Shown in pieces: positions 27,983-39,180 of a DNA stretch of 64,000 nt. Both the position numbers and the translations under genes were made by a program. Positions within the stretch are counted from its first letter, which is position 1. Each line of letters begins with the position of its first letter. Source of the stretch: Sphingobacteriaceae bacterium (GTDB lineage: Bacteria; Bacteroidota; Bacteroidia; Sphingobacteriales; Sphingobacteriaceae); contig CANHCS010000001.1 of NCBI GenBank assembly GCA_947459195.1, positions 1 through 64,000 on the forward strand, given 5' to 3'. The notes under the pieces are model-generated. The model worked only from the letters and a program-made list of their open reading frames with translations, ran no database searches and was not told where the DNA came from.

Positions 27983-30310
27983 ATGAGTAAAAACAACCGC
28001 AAGCAAGACGCATTAGATTATCATGCCCTGGGTCGTCCGGGTAAAATACAAGTATTACCCACCAAACCCACCAACTCCCAACGCGATTTGGCCCTGGCCT
28101 ACTCCCCCGGGGTGGCTGAGCCTTGTTTGAGGATTGCCGAGAATACAGAAGACGTTTACAAATACACGGCTAAGGGTAATCTGGTAGCAGTTATTAGTAA
28201 TGGTACGGCTGTTTTAGGCTTGGGCGATATTGGTCCGGAAGCCGGCAAGCCAGTAATGGAAGGAAAGGGTATTCTCTTCAAGATTTTTGCGGATATCGAT
28301 GTGTTTGATTTAGAGCTGGATACCAAAAATGTAGACGATTTTGTAAAGATCGTGAAAGCTTTAGAGCCAACCTTCGGAGGTGTCAACTTGGAAGACATCA
28401 AGGCTCCTGAATGTTTTGAAATTGAGCGTCGTTTGAAGGAGGAATTGAATATCCCGATCATGCACGACGACCAGCATGGTACGGCCATCATTTCTTCTGC
28501 TGCATTGCTCAATGCTTGCGAATTACAGAAGAAGAAAATCGATAAAGTTAAAATAGTGGTGAATGGGGCAGGTGCAGCGGCTATTTCTTGTTCTCGTTTA
28601 TACGTGAGCTTGGGAGCAAAAAAGGAAAATATTGTGATGATCGACCGTACAGGGGTGATCAATCAAAGCCGTCAGAATTTAGATGCTACTAAAGCAGAAT
28701 TTGCGACCAGTCGTAAAATTGATACCCTGGAAGAAGCCATCAGAGATGCCGATGTGTTCATCGGTTTATCATCTGCCGATGTATTGAGTCCGGCAATGCT
28801 TAAAACCATGGCCAAAAACCCGATCGTTTTCGCTATGGCCAATCCCGATCCGGAGATTGCTTATAACCTGGCGATTAAAACCCGTAAAGATGTTTTGATG
28901 GCCACTGGCCGTTCTGATTATCCCAATCAGGTGAACAACGTGCTGGGTTTCCCCTACATTTTCAGAGGAGCACTCGATGTGAGAGCTACCACCATCAACG
29001 AAGAAATGAAGATTGCTGCGGTTAAAGCGATTGCAGACCTGGCTAAAAAGCCGGTTCCAGAAGCTGTTAACCTGGCTTACAATACAAAAAATTTAAAATT
29101 CGGTAAAGATTACATCATCCCTAAACCTTTAGATTTTAGGTTAATTACTGCGGTATCACCGGCAGTAGCTAAAGCAGCCATGGATTCTGGGGTAGCCCGT
29201 TATCCGATTAAAGACTGGGATGCTTACCGCGAGGAATTAAAACTTCGTTTGGGCATGGATGATGCCTTGATGAGAGCCATTACCAATAAGGCTAAAATTG
29301 ATCCGAAACGAGTAGTTTTTGCCGAAGCCGACAATTATAAAATTCTCAAGGCAGCCCAAATTGTTAAAGAAGAAGGAATTGCGATCCCGATTCTGTTAGG
29401 TAAAAAACAAAAAATTGAAGAGATCATTGAGGAAAATGAATTAGACCTGGAAGGTGTAAGTATCATTGATCCAATGGAAGAAGTGGAATTGACGCAACAA
29501 TTTGCCCAATACCTTTTTGAGCAGCGCCAACGACGTGGCATTACGCTTTACGAAGCTAAAAAGTTGATGCGTGATCGTAACTATTTCGGTGCTTGCATGG
29601 TTCAATTTGGACAGGCAGATGCCCTAATCTCCGGATTGACCAAAAACTACATCCAAACCATTCGTCCGGCTTTGCAGGTAATTGGTACTGAGCCTGGTGT
29701 GAACCGTGTGGCAGGTATGTATATGATGCTAACCAGCAAAGGACCGGTGTTTTTTGGAGATACCACGGTTAATGTAGATCCAAGTGTTCAGGAGTTGGTG
29801 GATATTACGGTATTGATCGATCGATCGGTGAAGAAATTCAACATCCATCCGCGGATTGCCATGCTTTCTTATTCAAATTTTGGTTCTAATGAAGGACCTA
29901 TACCTGAAAAGACCCGTGAGGCAGTTAGGATACTGCATGAAAAGTATCCTGATATCATGGTTGATGGTGAAATGCAAGCTAATTTTGCCATGAATGCTGA
30001 TTTAATGAAAGATAATTTTCCTTTCAGTACGCTCAATGGCCAACCGGCCAACACCCTGGTTTTCCCGAATTTAGAATCAGGAAACATCGCCTACAAATTG
30101 ATCCAGGAATTGGGTGAGGCAGAAGCAATTGGCCCCATCCTATTAGGTTTGAATAAGCCGGTTCACATTTTGCAGTTGGGTAGTTCGGTGAGAGAGATCG
30201 TTAATATGGTGACCATTGCCGTGGTAGATGCCCAGTCAAAAGCTGAAGTGAATTTGGTAAAGGCGGGTATCAAGGGGATTATTAACCGCATTCGTAAAAC
30301 CAGCCGCTAA
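27983..30310 (+). CDS. NADP-dependent malic enzyme fused to phosphotransacetylase-like domain
   Basis: AYSPGVAEPCLRI, GNGLGDIGPEAGKPVMEGK-type region, HDDQHGTAIISSAALLNA; C-terminal PTA-like domain (VVFAEADNYKILKAAQIVKEEGIAIPILLGKK...). Confidence 0.95.
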   Translation: MSKNNRKQDALDYHALGRPGKIQVLPTKPTNSQRDLALAYSPGVAEPCLRIAENTEDVYKYTAKGNLVAVISNGTAVLGLGDIGPEAGKPVMEGKGILFKIFADIDVFDLELDTKNVDDFVKIVKALEPTFGGVNLEDIKAPECFEIERRLKEELNIPIMHDDQHGTAIISSAALLNACELQKKKIDKVKIVVNGAGAAAISCSRLYVSLGAKKENIVMIDRTGVINQSRQNLDATKAEFATSRKIDTLEEAIRDADVFIGLSSADVLSPAMLKTMAKNPIVFAMANPDPEIAYNLAIKTRKDVLMATGRSDYPNQVNNVLGFPYIFRGALDVRATTINEEMKIAAVKAIADLAKKPVPEAVNLAYNTKNLKFGKDYIIPKPLDFRLITAVSPAVAKAAMDSGVARYPIKDWDAYREELKLRLGMDDALMRAITNKAKIDPKRVVFAEADNYKILKAAQIVKEEGIAIPILLGKKQKIEEIIEENELDLEGVSIIDPMEEVELTQQFAQYLFEQRQRRGITLYEAKKLMRDRNYFGACMVQFGQADALISGLTKNYIQTIRPALQVIGTEPGVNRVAGMYMMLTSKGPVFFGDTTVNVDPSVQELVDITVLIDRSVKKFNIHPRIAMLSYSNFGSNEGPIPEKTREAVRILHEKYPDIMVDGEMQANFAMNADLMKDNFPFSTLNGQPANTLVFPNLESGNIAYKLIQELGEAEAIGPILLGLNKPVHILQLGSSVREIVNMVTIAVVDAQSKAEVNLVKAGIKGIINRIRKTSR

Positions 30311-30313
30311 TTC

Positions 30314-30898
30314 ATGTACGCCTACATCGATGGTAAACTCAGTTTTAAAGGTCCCACTTATGTGGTGATCGAAGCCGGTGGTGTAGGCTATCATATCAAT
30401 ATTTCTTTAAATACTTTCTCGTCGATTCAGGATCAGGAACAGTGTAAATTATACACCTGGCTGCATGTAAAGGAAGATGCCCATACTTTGTACGGCTTTG
30501 CCGATGAAGGAGAGCGCCGTTTGTTCCTCCATTTGATTTCAGTCTCGGGTATTGGACCTAATACTGGTCGCATGATGCTTTCTTCCATTACCCCGCAAGA
30601 AATTCAGCAGGCCATTGTAAATGGAGATGTCCCTTTGATACAAAGAATTAAAGGGATTGGTCCAAAATCGGCTCAACGTCTCATTCTCGAGTTGCAGGAC
30701 AAATTGAAACGTGAGGGTTACGATTCACTCATTTCTATACCTAAAAATCATACCGTTAAAGACGAAGCCTTGTCGGCCTTGATCATGCTCGGGTTTGCTA
30801 AAAATGCTGCCGAAAAAGCCCTTGATCAGGCAATAAATCAAGCAAATGGCAGTTTAACTGTTGAGGCCTTGATAAAGATTGCTTTAAAAAGCTTATAA
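30314..30898 (+). CDS. ruvA: Holliday junction branch migration protein RuvA
   Basis: MYAYIDGKLSFKGPTYVVIEAGGVGYHINIS; LISVSGIGPNTGRMMLS; RIKGIGPKSAQRLILEL. Confidence 0.96.
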   Translation: MYAYIDGKLSFKGPTYVVIEAGGVGYHINISLNTFSSIQDQEQCKLYTWLHVKEDAHTLYGFADEGERRLFLHLISVSGIGPNTGRMMLSSITPQEIQQAIVNGDVPLIQRIKGIGPKSAQRLILELQDKLKREGYDSLISIPKNHTVKDEALSALIMLGFAKNAAEKALDQAINQANGSLTVEALIKIALKSL

Positions 30899-30922
30899 TT
30901 ACTAAAACTATTTAACTATAAA

Positions 30923-33900
30923 TTGAAGAAGACAGCAGCGGTTTTCTTATTTCTTTTTTTGGCAATTTTTGGAATCGGCCAGCATGCGCTCCATGCCCAA
31001 ATTGAAATTAAAAAAACAGATACGCTGGCTCTCATTTATCCTTTTAAAGATTTCAAATCACTCAGTTTTAAAAAACCTGTTGGAATTAGTTTGCCCAACC
31101 CGGCAAACATCAAACGTTCCACCGAATTCAATCCGCTGAGCCGTCAATATGTGATTGAGGAAAAAGTGGGTGATCGATTTTACAGGCAACCACAATATTT
31201 TTCAATTAAGGAATACCAGCGTTTTGAAAATCAGCAGATCACCCAAAAGCACTGGCGAGAATTGGCCGATCTACCTATTGCCGAAGCCCGTCAGCCAGGT
31301 TTTATTCCGGCAGTAAGGGTAAACAGTAAATCTTTTGAACGAATTTTTGGAGGATCTACCATCGAAGTGAGACCCCAGGGTTCGGCGGAGCTCACCTTGG
31401 CGGGTCGCATCAACCGAAATGAGAATCCGCTCTTCAATGAGCGTCAGCGTACCCAGGGGAATTTTGATTTCAACCAGCGTATTCAGATGAATTTGGTCGG
31501 GCAAGTGGGTACCAAATTGAAAATAAATACGAATTATAATACGGAGGCCCAATTTGACTTTGAAAATCAGGTGAAGTTGGATTATACCGGTAATGAAGAT
31601 GAGATCATTAGAAAAATTGAGGCGGGTAACGTGAATCTTCCTTTAAATTCTTCTTTAATTACCGGAAGCCAGGCGCTGTTTGGCTTGAAAACCCAGTTGC
31701 AATTTGGGCGATTGAATGTGACCTCTGTTTTTTCACAGCAAAAATCACAATCCAAAGAAATTACTATTTCAAATGGTGCCCAGCAGAATGAATTCCGCAT
31801 ACTGGCAGATAACTATGAAGCCAACAGACATTTCTTTTTGGCACAGTACTTCCGTGATAATTACAATCAGGCGCTGAAGAAATTGCCACTCATCAGTTCT
31901 ACCATCAATATCACTAAAATTGAAGTGTGGATTACCAACCGGGCTAATAATAATACCGATGCCCGGGATATCTTGGCTTTTTTAGATTTGGGAGAAAATC
32001 GACCTTACAACACAGCCAAGGTGCAGGGCGGACCGGTATATTCTCTGGCACCTGCTGCTTTTAAGGCGCCGGGATTTGCGCAACAGTCTAATAATCTGCT
32101 CGACCTTTTGGAGCAAAATCCGGAGATTAGACTAACCAATTCCAATAAAGTATTTGATTTTTATTCGGGCATAGCCGATATCCCGCCTACAGATAACTAT
32201 GCAAAATTAACTTATGCCAGGAGGCTCACCGAACGAGAATATACCCTCAATCCCTTACTGGGTTATATTTCATTGAACAGTGCGCTCAATGCCGATGAAG
32301 TATTGGCTGTGGCATACCGTTATACCGTAAATGGGGTGGAATACCAGGTGGGAGAGTTTTCTACTGATATTCCGGTAAACAACAATACGCCCAATGTGCT
32401 ATTTGTTAAACTCCTCAAAAATGAAATACTCAAAACCAAAGTCCCTGCCGGGCTGAACTCTACTTACAAAAGGTTTCCCCTTTGGGATTTAATGATGAAA
32501 AACATTTATTCTTTAGGTGCTTATCAGATCGGCCGGAATGATTTTCGTTTGAATATTTTTCGTTTAGATGAGGCCACGGGAATCGAAAAGCCTCAGATGT
32601 TGGAGGGGGAAGATACCAAGGACAAACTCTGGTTGCAGTTGACGGGCTTAGATCAATTGAATCAGCAAAGCGACCGCAAGCCCGATGGTTTTTTTGATTT
32701 TCTGGAGAACCTTACCATCGATCCGCTCAATGGACGGATCACTTTCCCTACCCTGGAACCCTTCGGGGCCGATCTGCAGGCCCAGTTTAAATCAGGAGAA
32801 CAGGCGCTCATTGATAAATATGTGTATGATCCTCTATACAGTGCTACCAAACCCGATGCACAACAATTTTTCCCAGAGCTGAACCGCTACATTATCAAAG
32901 GTACTTATCAATCTCAGGTGAGTTCCGAATTCCAGTTAAATGCTATCAATGTGCCTGAGGGCTCCGTGCAGGTAATTGCGGGTAATTTGCCCTTACAGGA
33001 AGGAACTGATTTTACAATTGATTATAACATTGGTAGGGTGAGGATTTTGAACCAGGCCTTATTGAATTCGGGACAGCCGATCCGCATCAAACTAGAAAAT
33101 AATGAGCTTTTCGGCCTTCAACAACGATCACTTTTCGGATCACGGTTCGATTATGCAGTTAATAAGAACTTGAACGTGGGGGCAACCATTCTCAACCTCA
33201 CCGAGCGTCCGCTTACTCAGAAAGTAAACATTGGAGAAGAACCGATATCGAACACCATATGGGGCCTTGATTTAAACTATAATTCTTCTTCACGCTGGTT
33301 AACCAGAATGGTTGATAAGCTCCCTCTGATCAATACAAAAGCAGAATCAACTATTAATTTTAATGGTGAATACGCCAATTTCGTGCCAGGCCATCCAAGG
33401 GCGCTCAATTTTGCAGGGAATAGAAACGGTACCAGTTATCTGGATGATTTTGAAGCCAGTCGCTCCTTAATAGATTTAAAAAGTGCCATTACCTGGCAGA
33501 TTTCGGGCACTCCCCAATTATTCAACATCGATTATAATAGCAATGGGCTGGAGTATGGCTTTAACCGGGCTCGATTGGCTTGGTATAACATCGATCCTAT
33601 TTTCTACAACAGAAGCGGCTTGGGTACACCAGAAGATATTAAACTCAATGCTAACGAATTATCGAATCATTACAGCAGAGAGGTGCTGGAGCGGGAAGTA
33701 TTCCCTTTTAAGGATTCACCAACCGGTCAGCCTTTGTTTTTGAATACCCTCAATATGGCCTTTTACCCAAACATTAGGGGCCCCTATAACTTTACTACCA
33801 CCGGGATTGATCCGAACGGTAATTTATTAGATCCCAAAAAGCGCTGGGGTGGTATGTTCAGACGAATAGATAATAATGATTTTGAAGCCCTGAATATTGA

Positions 33901-36900
33901 ATTCATTGAATTGTGGATGCTGGATCCTTTCATCTATAAACCCAATTCACAAGGAGGTGATCTGTATTTTAATCTTGGAAATATATCGGAGGATATCCTG
34001 AAAGATGGAAGAAAATCTCTGGAAAATGGCTTGCCTACCGATGGAGATATCAATAAGACAGAACCCACCATTTGGGGGAAGGTGCCCAAACTGCAACCGG
34101 TTATACAGGCATTTGATAATAATCCGGATGCCAGAAAATTACAAGATATCGGGATCGACGGATTGAGTACCGAGGAAGAGAAAAATCCGGCTGCCTTTGA
34201 TGGCTTTGTGAGTAAAGTAACTCCGCTGCTCAATGCTACTGCCGCTGCTGCCATCGGCCAAGATCCTGCTACTGATGATTATCAATATTTTAGAGGAAAT
34301 CAATTTACAGACCCGAGCACCCCAATATTAAAGCGTTATGAACGTTTCAATGGTACCGAAGGGAACTCGAAAACACCTGCTCAATCGCTTGCCGAAACCG
34401 GACTCGAGAATACAGCTGCTACTCCCTTGCCAGATGGAGAGGATGTGAACCGGGATAATAATTCCTCTAAAACAGATGAATATTTTGAGTATAAATTGTC
34501 TATCAGGCCACAAGATCTGGAAATAGGTAAAAACCACATCACCGACATTGTAAAAACTACGGTCAAATTAGCCAATGGCAAACAGGAAACCGTTCGCTGG
34601 ATACAGTTCAGGATTCCGCTCGCAACTGCTTTTGAACCCAAGCCCAACAACCCTCAAGATTTTAAATCGATCAGATTCATGAGGGCCTTTATGACCAATT
34701 TTGCCGATACTGCTATTTTACGTTTTGCCAAAATGCAATTGGTACGGGGCGAATGGCGGCGTTATAATCCGGAAAAAAATCCGGCCAAGTCCATTGTAGA
34801 TCCGAGCATCATCAATCCGGTAGCCGATGATTTTGACCTGGAAGTGAGTGCAGTAAACATTGAAGAAAATGGTAAAAGGAGTCCTATCCCTTATGTCACG
34901 CCACCCGGCATTCTGCGAGAACTCGACTTTAGTGGTTTTAATGGCAATACCCGTCAAAATGAACAATCTTTATCGGTAAGAGTAAAGGGCCTAAAAGATG
35001 GTTATGGACAGGCGGCATTTCGTACTACTTTCAACGATTTCCGTTCTTACCGTCGAATGGAAATGTTTATTCATGCCGAAAGTTCAGCTCAGGATGCCAC
35101 GCTAAAAGATAAAGATATCAATGCCTTTATTCGGATCGGTAGTGATAACCAGGATAATTATTACGAGTACAGCATCCCGTTAAAAATTACTTCACCCGGT
35201 ACTTCCGACCCTTCGGCCATTTGGCCTGATCAAAATAGAATGGAAGTATCGCTTATACAGTTACAGGAAGCCAAGGCTGCCAGGAATAAAGCAATTTTAG
35301 ATGGCAATTTTCCATCCAGCAGTTTGCCATTTATTTATCCCGTTCCGGGGACAGAAAATACCATTACCGTGATGGGGCAGCCCGATATGAGTAAGGTGAG
35401 GGTGTTTATGTTAGGGGTATTCAATCCACTCAAAAAACCACTCAATCCTCTAGGAGATGATGGTTTAGAGAAATCGATAGAGGTTTGGTTCAATGAATTG
35501 CGTTTAACCGAATTTGATCAGCGTGGTGGCTGGGCTGCCACTGCAAGGATGAACGCTAAACTGGCTGATTTTGCCGATGTGAGTGTTTCGGGGAGCAGGA
35601 GTACCAATGGTTTCGGTTCTCTGGAGCGACGGGTGAGCGAACGCAACAGGAGTGATAACACCCTGTTCGATGTTTCTTCCAGTATTGAGGCCGGCAAATT
35701 ATTCCCGCAACGCAGTGGAATTAAAATTCCGATGTTCGTTAATTTCTCCAGCCAGGTAAACACCCCGATGTTTGATCCTCGTTCGCCCGACTTGGAGCTG
35801 AACAGTGTGTTAAAAAATAGTAACAAGGCCGAGCAGCAGGAGGTTTTAAATGTAGTTCAGGATTATACCACCCGCAAAAGCATCAATTTTACCAATGTGC
35901 GTAAAATAAAAACCAATCCCGAAAGCAAAGCTCAGCCATGGGATATCGAGAATTGGAGTGCCACTTATGCATTCACCGAATTCCGTCATCGCGATTTTAT
36001 CAATGAACAAAATATTCAGAAAACTTACCGGGCAGCATTGGCCTACAATTTTGCCGGTCAGCCTAAAGTCTATACGCCATTCGCCAAGATCATTAAAAAC
36101 AATACACTGGCATTGTTCAAAGACTTTAATTTTAGTTTATTACCTTCTGTTCTCAATTTCCGGATAGATGTGGACCGAATGTACTCGGAAAATACCTTGA
36201 GGAACAACGATCCGAATAATTTTATTCCGCTACAAAACTTCAATAAAAACTTCCAGATGAACCGTATTTATGGGATCAGCTGGAATTTGACCAAATCTAT
36301 GCAGCTGGATTTTAATGCTACCAATTATGCGATCATTGATGAGCCAGATGGACGAATTAATGGTTTGAAACGAGATACGATTTGGCAAAATTTAATGCGG
36401 CTGGGCCGAACAACCGATTATGGCCATACCCTCAATTTAACGTATAACCTCCCCATTAATAAACTACCGGGATTAAGTTGGGTAAATATCACCACCCGCT
36501 ATGGAACTACTTTTAATTGGAGAACAGAGCCCTTGGCTACTTTACGTGATCCTGATGTTAATTTAGGGAACAGCATTCAAAACACTAGAGTAATTCAGGT
36601 GAACCCCAGCCTGAATCTTTCTTCTTTCTATAACCAATTCAAATTCATCAGAAAATTAAGTGCTGGCGACCAACAAAATGGTTTCGCTAAAGCCTTGATC
36701 AATGCCCTTACCGGACTCAAAAATATAGGTGGGGCTTATACCAGAACGGAAGGTATTTTTATGCCCGGCTATTTGCCAAATACTACCGCTTTTGGACAAG
36801 ATTTTGATGCCAATGCCCCCGGTTGGGATTTCTTATTTGGCAGTCAGCGTGATATTCGGGTAAGAGCAGTCAATAACTCCTGGATTAGTAACGATCCACT

Positions 36901-38023
36901 CCTCAACCAACTTTATGTAAGCGGTTTAAAAGAAGACCTCAATCTGCGAGGTAGTTTAGAAATCATTAAAGATTTAAGGATTGAGTTAACGGCACTCAAA
37001 AGCCGCAACTTCAATTATGCTACCACTTTTAAATTTGTTCCGCAGTCAAATAGTTTCGAGAACTTGAATCCCATTACCACTGGTGATTATAGTATTTCCT
37101 TCTTTAGTTTGAAAACAGCCTTTAAAAACAACACAGAGGTGTTTCGTCAATTTGAAGCAAACAGGGCGGTGGTTTCTCAGCGTTTAGGAGCACTCAACCC
37201 CAATTCTGTGGGGCAGTTGGACGGTTATGCCAATGGCTACGGAAAAAATTCGCAAGATGTGGTGATGTCTGCATTCTTGGCAGCCTTCAGCGGTAAAAGT
37301 CCGCAGCAAATTAGCCTTAATTCTTTCCCACGGATTCCGGTACCTAACTGGCGCTTGAATTATAATGGCCTGAACAAAATCCCAATTTTAAGCGATCTGT
37401 TCTCTTCTATTGATATTAACCATACCTACCGTTCGGTTTATAACATCAATGGCTTTAATACTTTAGCCCGCTTTGAAGAAAAAGATGGTTATGTCAACAT
37501 CAAAGATGCAGTGGGCAATTTCTTGCCTCGTTATCAGTTCAATCAGGTAACATTGGTGGAGCAATTTGTTCCTTTTATAGGGCTAGATATGCGTTTCAAA
37601 AACAACATGACTAGTAATTTTGAATACCGAAAATCCCGAACTATGAGTTTAAGTTTAGCCAACAGTCAACTGGCGCTTCAAACCGACGATGCCCTGGTGT
37701 TTGGTTTGGGTTATCGGACCACCCAATTCCGTTTCCCCTTTGGCTTGTTCAGCAGCCTTAAAATGAATAATGATTTGAATTTTAAATTAGACATCGCCAT
37801 CAACGACCGTAAAACGGTGATCTACCGTGCCGATGTTGGCGATCCGGAAGTGTCATCAGGAGCGAAAAATATCACTTACCGCCCATCCATAGATTATGTT
37901 TTGAATCAGCGCTTCAATTTGAGATTATTCTACGATGGCAATATCACCAAACCTTATACTTCCCAAAGTTTCAATACCTCATTTAGTAATTTTGGTGCAA
38001 GTTTGCGCTTTACCATTCAATAA
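30923..38023 (+). CDS. sprA: Cell-surface protein SprA, type IX secretion system translocon barrel
   Basis: 2366-aa exported protein (TTG start, MKKTAAVFLFLFLAIFGIGQHALHAQ); PSKNAERSTEF-type N-term, LDDFEASRS, GTSYLDDFEA, size and position between ruvA and gcvH as known for sprA. Confidence 0.93.
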   Translation: MKKTAAVFLFLFLAIFGIGQHALHAQIEIKKTDTLALIYPFKDFKSLSFKKPVGISLPNPANIKRSTEFNPLSRQYVIEEKVGDRFYRQPQYFSIKEYQRFENQQITQKHWRELADLPIAEARQPGFIPAVRVNSKSFERIFGGSTIEVRPQGSAELTLAGRINRNENPLFNERQRTQGNFDFNQRIQMNLVGQVGTKLKINTNYNTEAQFDFENQVKLDYTGNEDEIIRKIEAGNVNLPLNSSLITGSQALFGLKTQLQFGRLNVTSVFSQQKSQSKEITISNGAQQNEFRILADNYEANRHFFLAQYFRDNYNQALKKLPLISSTINITKIEVWITNRANNNTDARDILAFLDLGENRPYNTAKVQGGPVYSLAPAAFKAPGFAQQSNNLLDLLEQNPEIRLTNSNKVFDFYSGIADIPPTDNYAKLTYARRLTEREYTLNPLLGYISLNSALNADEVLAVAYRYTVNGVEYQVGEFSTDIPVNNNTPNVLFVKLLKNEILKTKVPAGLNSTYKRFPLWDLMMKNIYSLGAYQIGRNDFRLNIFRLDEATGIEKPQMLEGEDTKDKLWLQLTGLDQLNQQSDRKPDGFFDFLENLTIDPLNGRITFPTLEPFGADLQAQFKSGEQALIDKYVYDPLYSATKPDAQQFFPELNRYIIKGTYQSQVSSEFQLNAINVPEGSVQVIAGNLPLQEGTDFTIDYNIGRVRILNQALLNSGQPIRIKLENNELFGLQQRSLFGSRFDYAVNKNLNVGATILNLTERPLTQKVNIGEEPISNTIWGLDLNYNSSSRWLTRMVDKLPLINTKAESTINFNGEYANFVPGHPRALNFAGNRNGTSYLDDFEASRSLIDLKSAITWQISGTPQLFNIDYNSNGLEYGFNRARLAWYNIDPIFYNRSGLGTPEDIKLNANELSNHYSREVLEREVFPFKDSPTGQPLFLNTLNMAFYPNIRGPYNFTTTGIDPNGNLLDPKKRWGGMFRRIDNNDFEALNIEFIELWMLDPFIYKPNSQGGDLYFNLGNISEDILKDGRKSLENGLPTDGDINKTEPTIWGKVPKLQPVIQAFDNNPDARKLQDIGIDGLSTEEEKNPAAFDGFVSKVTPLLNATAAAAIGQDPATDDYQYFRGNQFTDPSTPILKRYERFNGTEGNSKTPAQSLAETGLENTAATPLPDGEDVNRDNNSSKTDEYFEYKLSIRPQDLEIGKNHITDIVKTTVKLANGKQETVRWIQFRIPLATAFEPKPNNPQDFKSIRFMRAFMTNFADTAILRFAKMQLVRGEWRRYNPEKNPAKSIVDPSIINPVADDFDLEVSAVNIEENGKRSPIPYVTPPGILRELDFSGFNGNTRQNEQSLSVRVKGLKDGYGQAAFRTTFNDFRSYRRMEMFIHAESSAQDATLKDKDINAFIRIGSDNQDNYYEYSIPLKITSPGTSDPSAIWPDQNRMEVSLIQLQEAKAARNKAILDGNFPSSSLPFIYPVPGTENTITVMGQPDMSKVRVFMLGVFNPLKKPLNPLGDDGLEKSIEVWFNELRLTEFDQRGGWAATARMNAKLADFADVSVSGSRSTNGFGSLERRVSERNRSDNTLFDVSSSIEAGKLFPQRSGIKIPMFVNFSSQVNTPMFDPRSPDLELNSVLKNSNKAEQQEVLNVVQDYTTRKSINFTNVRKIKTNPESKAQPWDIENWSATYAFTEFRHRDFINEQNIQKTYRAALAYNFAGQPKVYTPFAKIIKNNTLALFKDFNFSLLPSVLNFRIDVDRMYSENTLRNNDPNNFIPLQNFNKNFQMNRIYGISWNLTKSMQLDFNATNYAIIDEPDGRINGLKRDTIWQNLMRLGRTTDYGHTLNLTYNLPINKLPGLSWVNITTRYGTTFNWRTEPLATLRDPDVNLGNSIQNTRVIQVNPSLNLSSFYNQFKFIRKLSAGDQQNGFAKALINALTGLKNIGGAYTRTEGIFMPGYLPNTTAFGQDFDANAPGWDFLFGSQRDIRVRAVNNSWISNDPLLNQLYVSGLKEDLNLRGSLEIIKDLRIELTALKSRNFNYATTFKFVPQSNSFENLNPITTGDYSISFFSLKTAFKNNTEVFRQFEANRAVVSQRLGALNPNSVGQLDGYANGYGKNSQDVVMSAFLAAFSGKSPQQISLNSFPRIPVPNWRLNYNGLNKIPILSDLFSSIDINHTYRSVYNINGFNTLARFEEKDGYVNIKDAVGNFLPRYQFNQVTLVEQFVPFIGLDMRFKNNMTSNFEYRKSRTMSLSLANSQLALQTDDALVFGLGYRTTQFRFPFGLFSSLKMNNDLNFKLDIAINDRKTVIYRADVGDPEVSSGAKNITYRPSIDYVLNQRFNLRLFYDGNITKPYTSQSFNTSFSNFGASLRFTIQ

Positions 38024-38074
38024 TAACGTTGCGATTTTAAACAGATTAAGCTATTTTTGAGCAAACGAAATTTT

Positions 38075-38455
38075 ATGAACTTCCCATCCGAACTTAAATA
38101 TACCACCGACCACGAATGGATCCGTGTGGAAGGCAACCATGCTTTTGTTGGTATCACCGATTTTGCACAAAGAGAATTGGGCGACATCGTTTACATCGAC
38201 ATCAACACCATTGGTAAAAATGTAGCTAAAGAAGCAGTTTTTGGAACCGTTGAAGCAGTTAAAACCGTATCAGACTTGTTCATGCCAGTGAGCGGCACCG
38301 TGGTTGAATTCAATAAGAAACTGGATACAAATCCCGAATTGGTAAATCAAGATCCTTATGGAGATGGCTGGATGGTAAAAATCGAATTAAGCGATGTCGC
38401 TGAGGCCGGTCAACTGCTTTCTGCTGCCGACTATGCTGCACAAGTAGGAGCTTAA
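38075..38455 (+). CDS. gcvH: Glycine cleavage system protein H
   Basis: [61 protein letters not shown] lipoyl site. Confidence 0.97.
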   Translation: MNFPSELKYTTDHEWIRVEGNHAFVGITDFAQRELGDIVYIDINTIGKNVAKEAVFGTVEAVKTVSDLFMPVSGTVVEFNKKLDTNPELVNQDPYGDGWMVKIELSDVAEAGQLLSAADYAAQVGA

Positions 38456-38850
38456 TGCTGAAAACACTCCGATATCAATACCTGGCCATTATCTGGGCTT
38501 TGCTGATATTGATTTTGTGTAATTTGCCTGCTCAGGACCTGCCCGACTCGAGTAGATTTTTCGAAGGCTTTGATAAGCTGGCTCATACCGGCTTTTTCTT
38601 TGTCCTTACGGTGCTCTTGTTTTATGGTAAAATCAGCCAGCAGAACAGTTATAGCTATCGATTATTAACCATCATTAAAATTCTGTTGATCAGTTCGGCA
38701 CTGGGGGCCCTTATCGAGTGGATGCAATGGAAATGGTTCACCTACCGCTCGGCCGAATGGTGGGATTTCATCTGTGATTTAATCGGCGTGGGCATGGGTG
38801 TGTTCAGCTATGTTTTTCTACATCGCTTCCGATTACAAGAAATGAAGTAG
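38455..38850 (+). CDS. VanZ family membrane protein
   Basis: 131 aa, 4 TM; LPDSSRFFEGFDKLAHTGFFFVLTVLLFY...ALIEWMQWKWFTYRSAEWWDFICDLIG. Confidence 0.8.
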   Translation: MLKTLRYQYLAIIWALLILILCNLPAQDLPDSSRFFEGFDKLAHTGFFFVLTVLLFYGKISQQNSYSYRLLTIIKILLISSALGALIEWMQWKWFTYRSAEWWDFICDLIGVGMGVFSYVFLHRFRLQEMK

Positions 38851-38922
38851 TAAATACGTTAAATTTTACAATACATCCATTTATCGGAACGCTCCTTATT
38901 TGGATTTAATTTAAATAAGACC

Positions 38923-38930
38923 TACTTTTG
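38923..38930 (+). promoter_or_regulatory. Bacteroidota -7-like element (TACTTTTG) upstream of feoA
   Basis: Exact TAnnTTTG, 11 nt before the GTG at 38942. Confidence 0.4.
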
Positions 38931-38941
38931 AGATCTAAACT

Positions 38942-39172
38942 GTGAAAAAGGTGAAAACTAAATTATCGCAATTAGCCCCGGGAGAATCTGGCATCATCAA
39001 AGAATTTACTGACCTCGAAATGTCGGTTAAATTAATGGAAATGGGCTGTTTACCAGGCGAAGCCATCCAGGTAGAAAGAATAGCTCCCCTGGGCGATCCC
39101 ATTGCGGTAAACATCTCCGGATATCAGTTGAGTCTTCGTAAAAAAGAGGCATCTACCATCATCTTACAATAA
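38942..39172 (+). CDS. feoA: Ferrous iron transport protein A (FeoA)
   Basis: KLSQLAPGESGIIKEFTDLEMSVKLMEMGCLPGEAIQVERIAPLGDPIAVNISGYQLSLRKKEASTI. Confidence 0.92.
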   Translation: MKKVKTKLSQLAPGESGIIKEFTDLEMSVKLMEMGCLPGEAIQVERIAPLGDPIAVNISGYQLSLRKKEASTIILQ

Positions 39173-39180
39173 CACATTCC

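Noticed and set aside
28156-28662. 168-aa minus-strand ORF opposite malic enzyme
   Set aside because: Antisense to a highly conserved catalytic region; no recognisable domain
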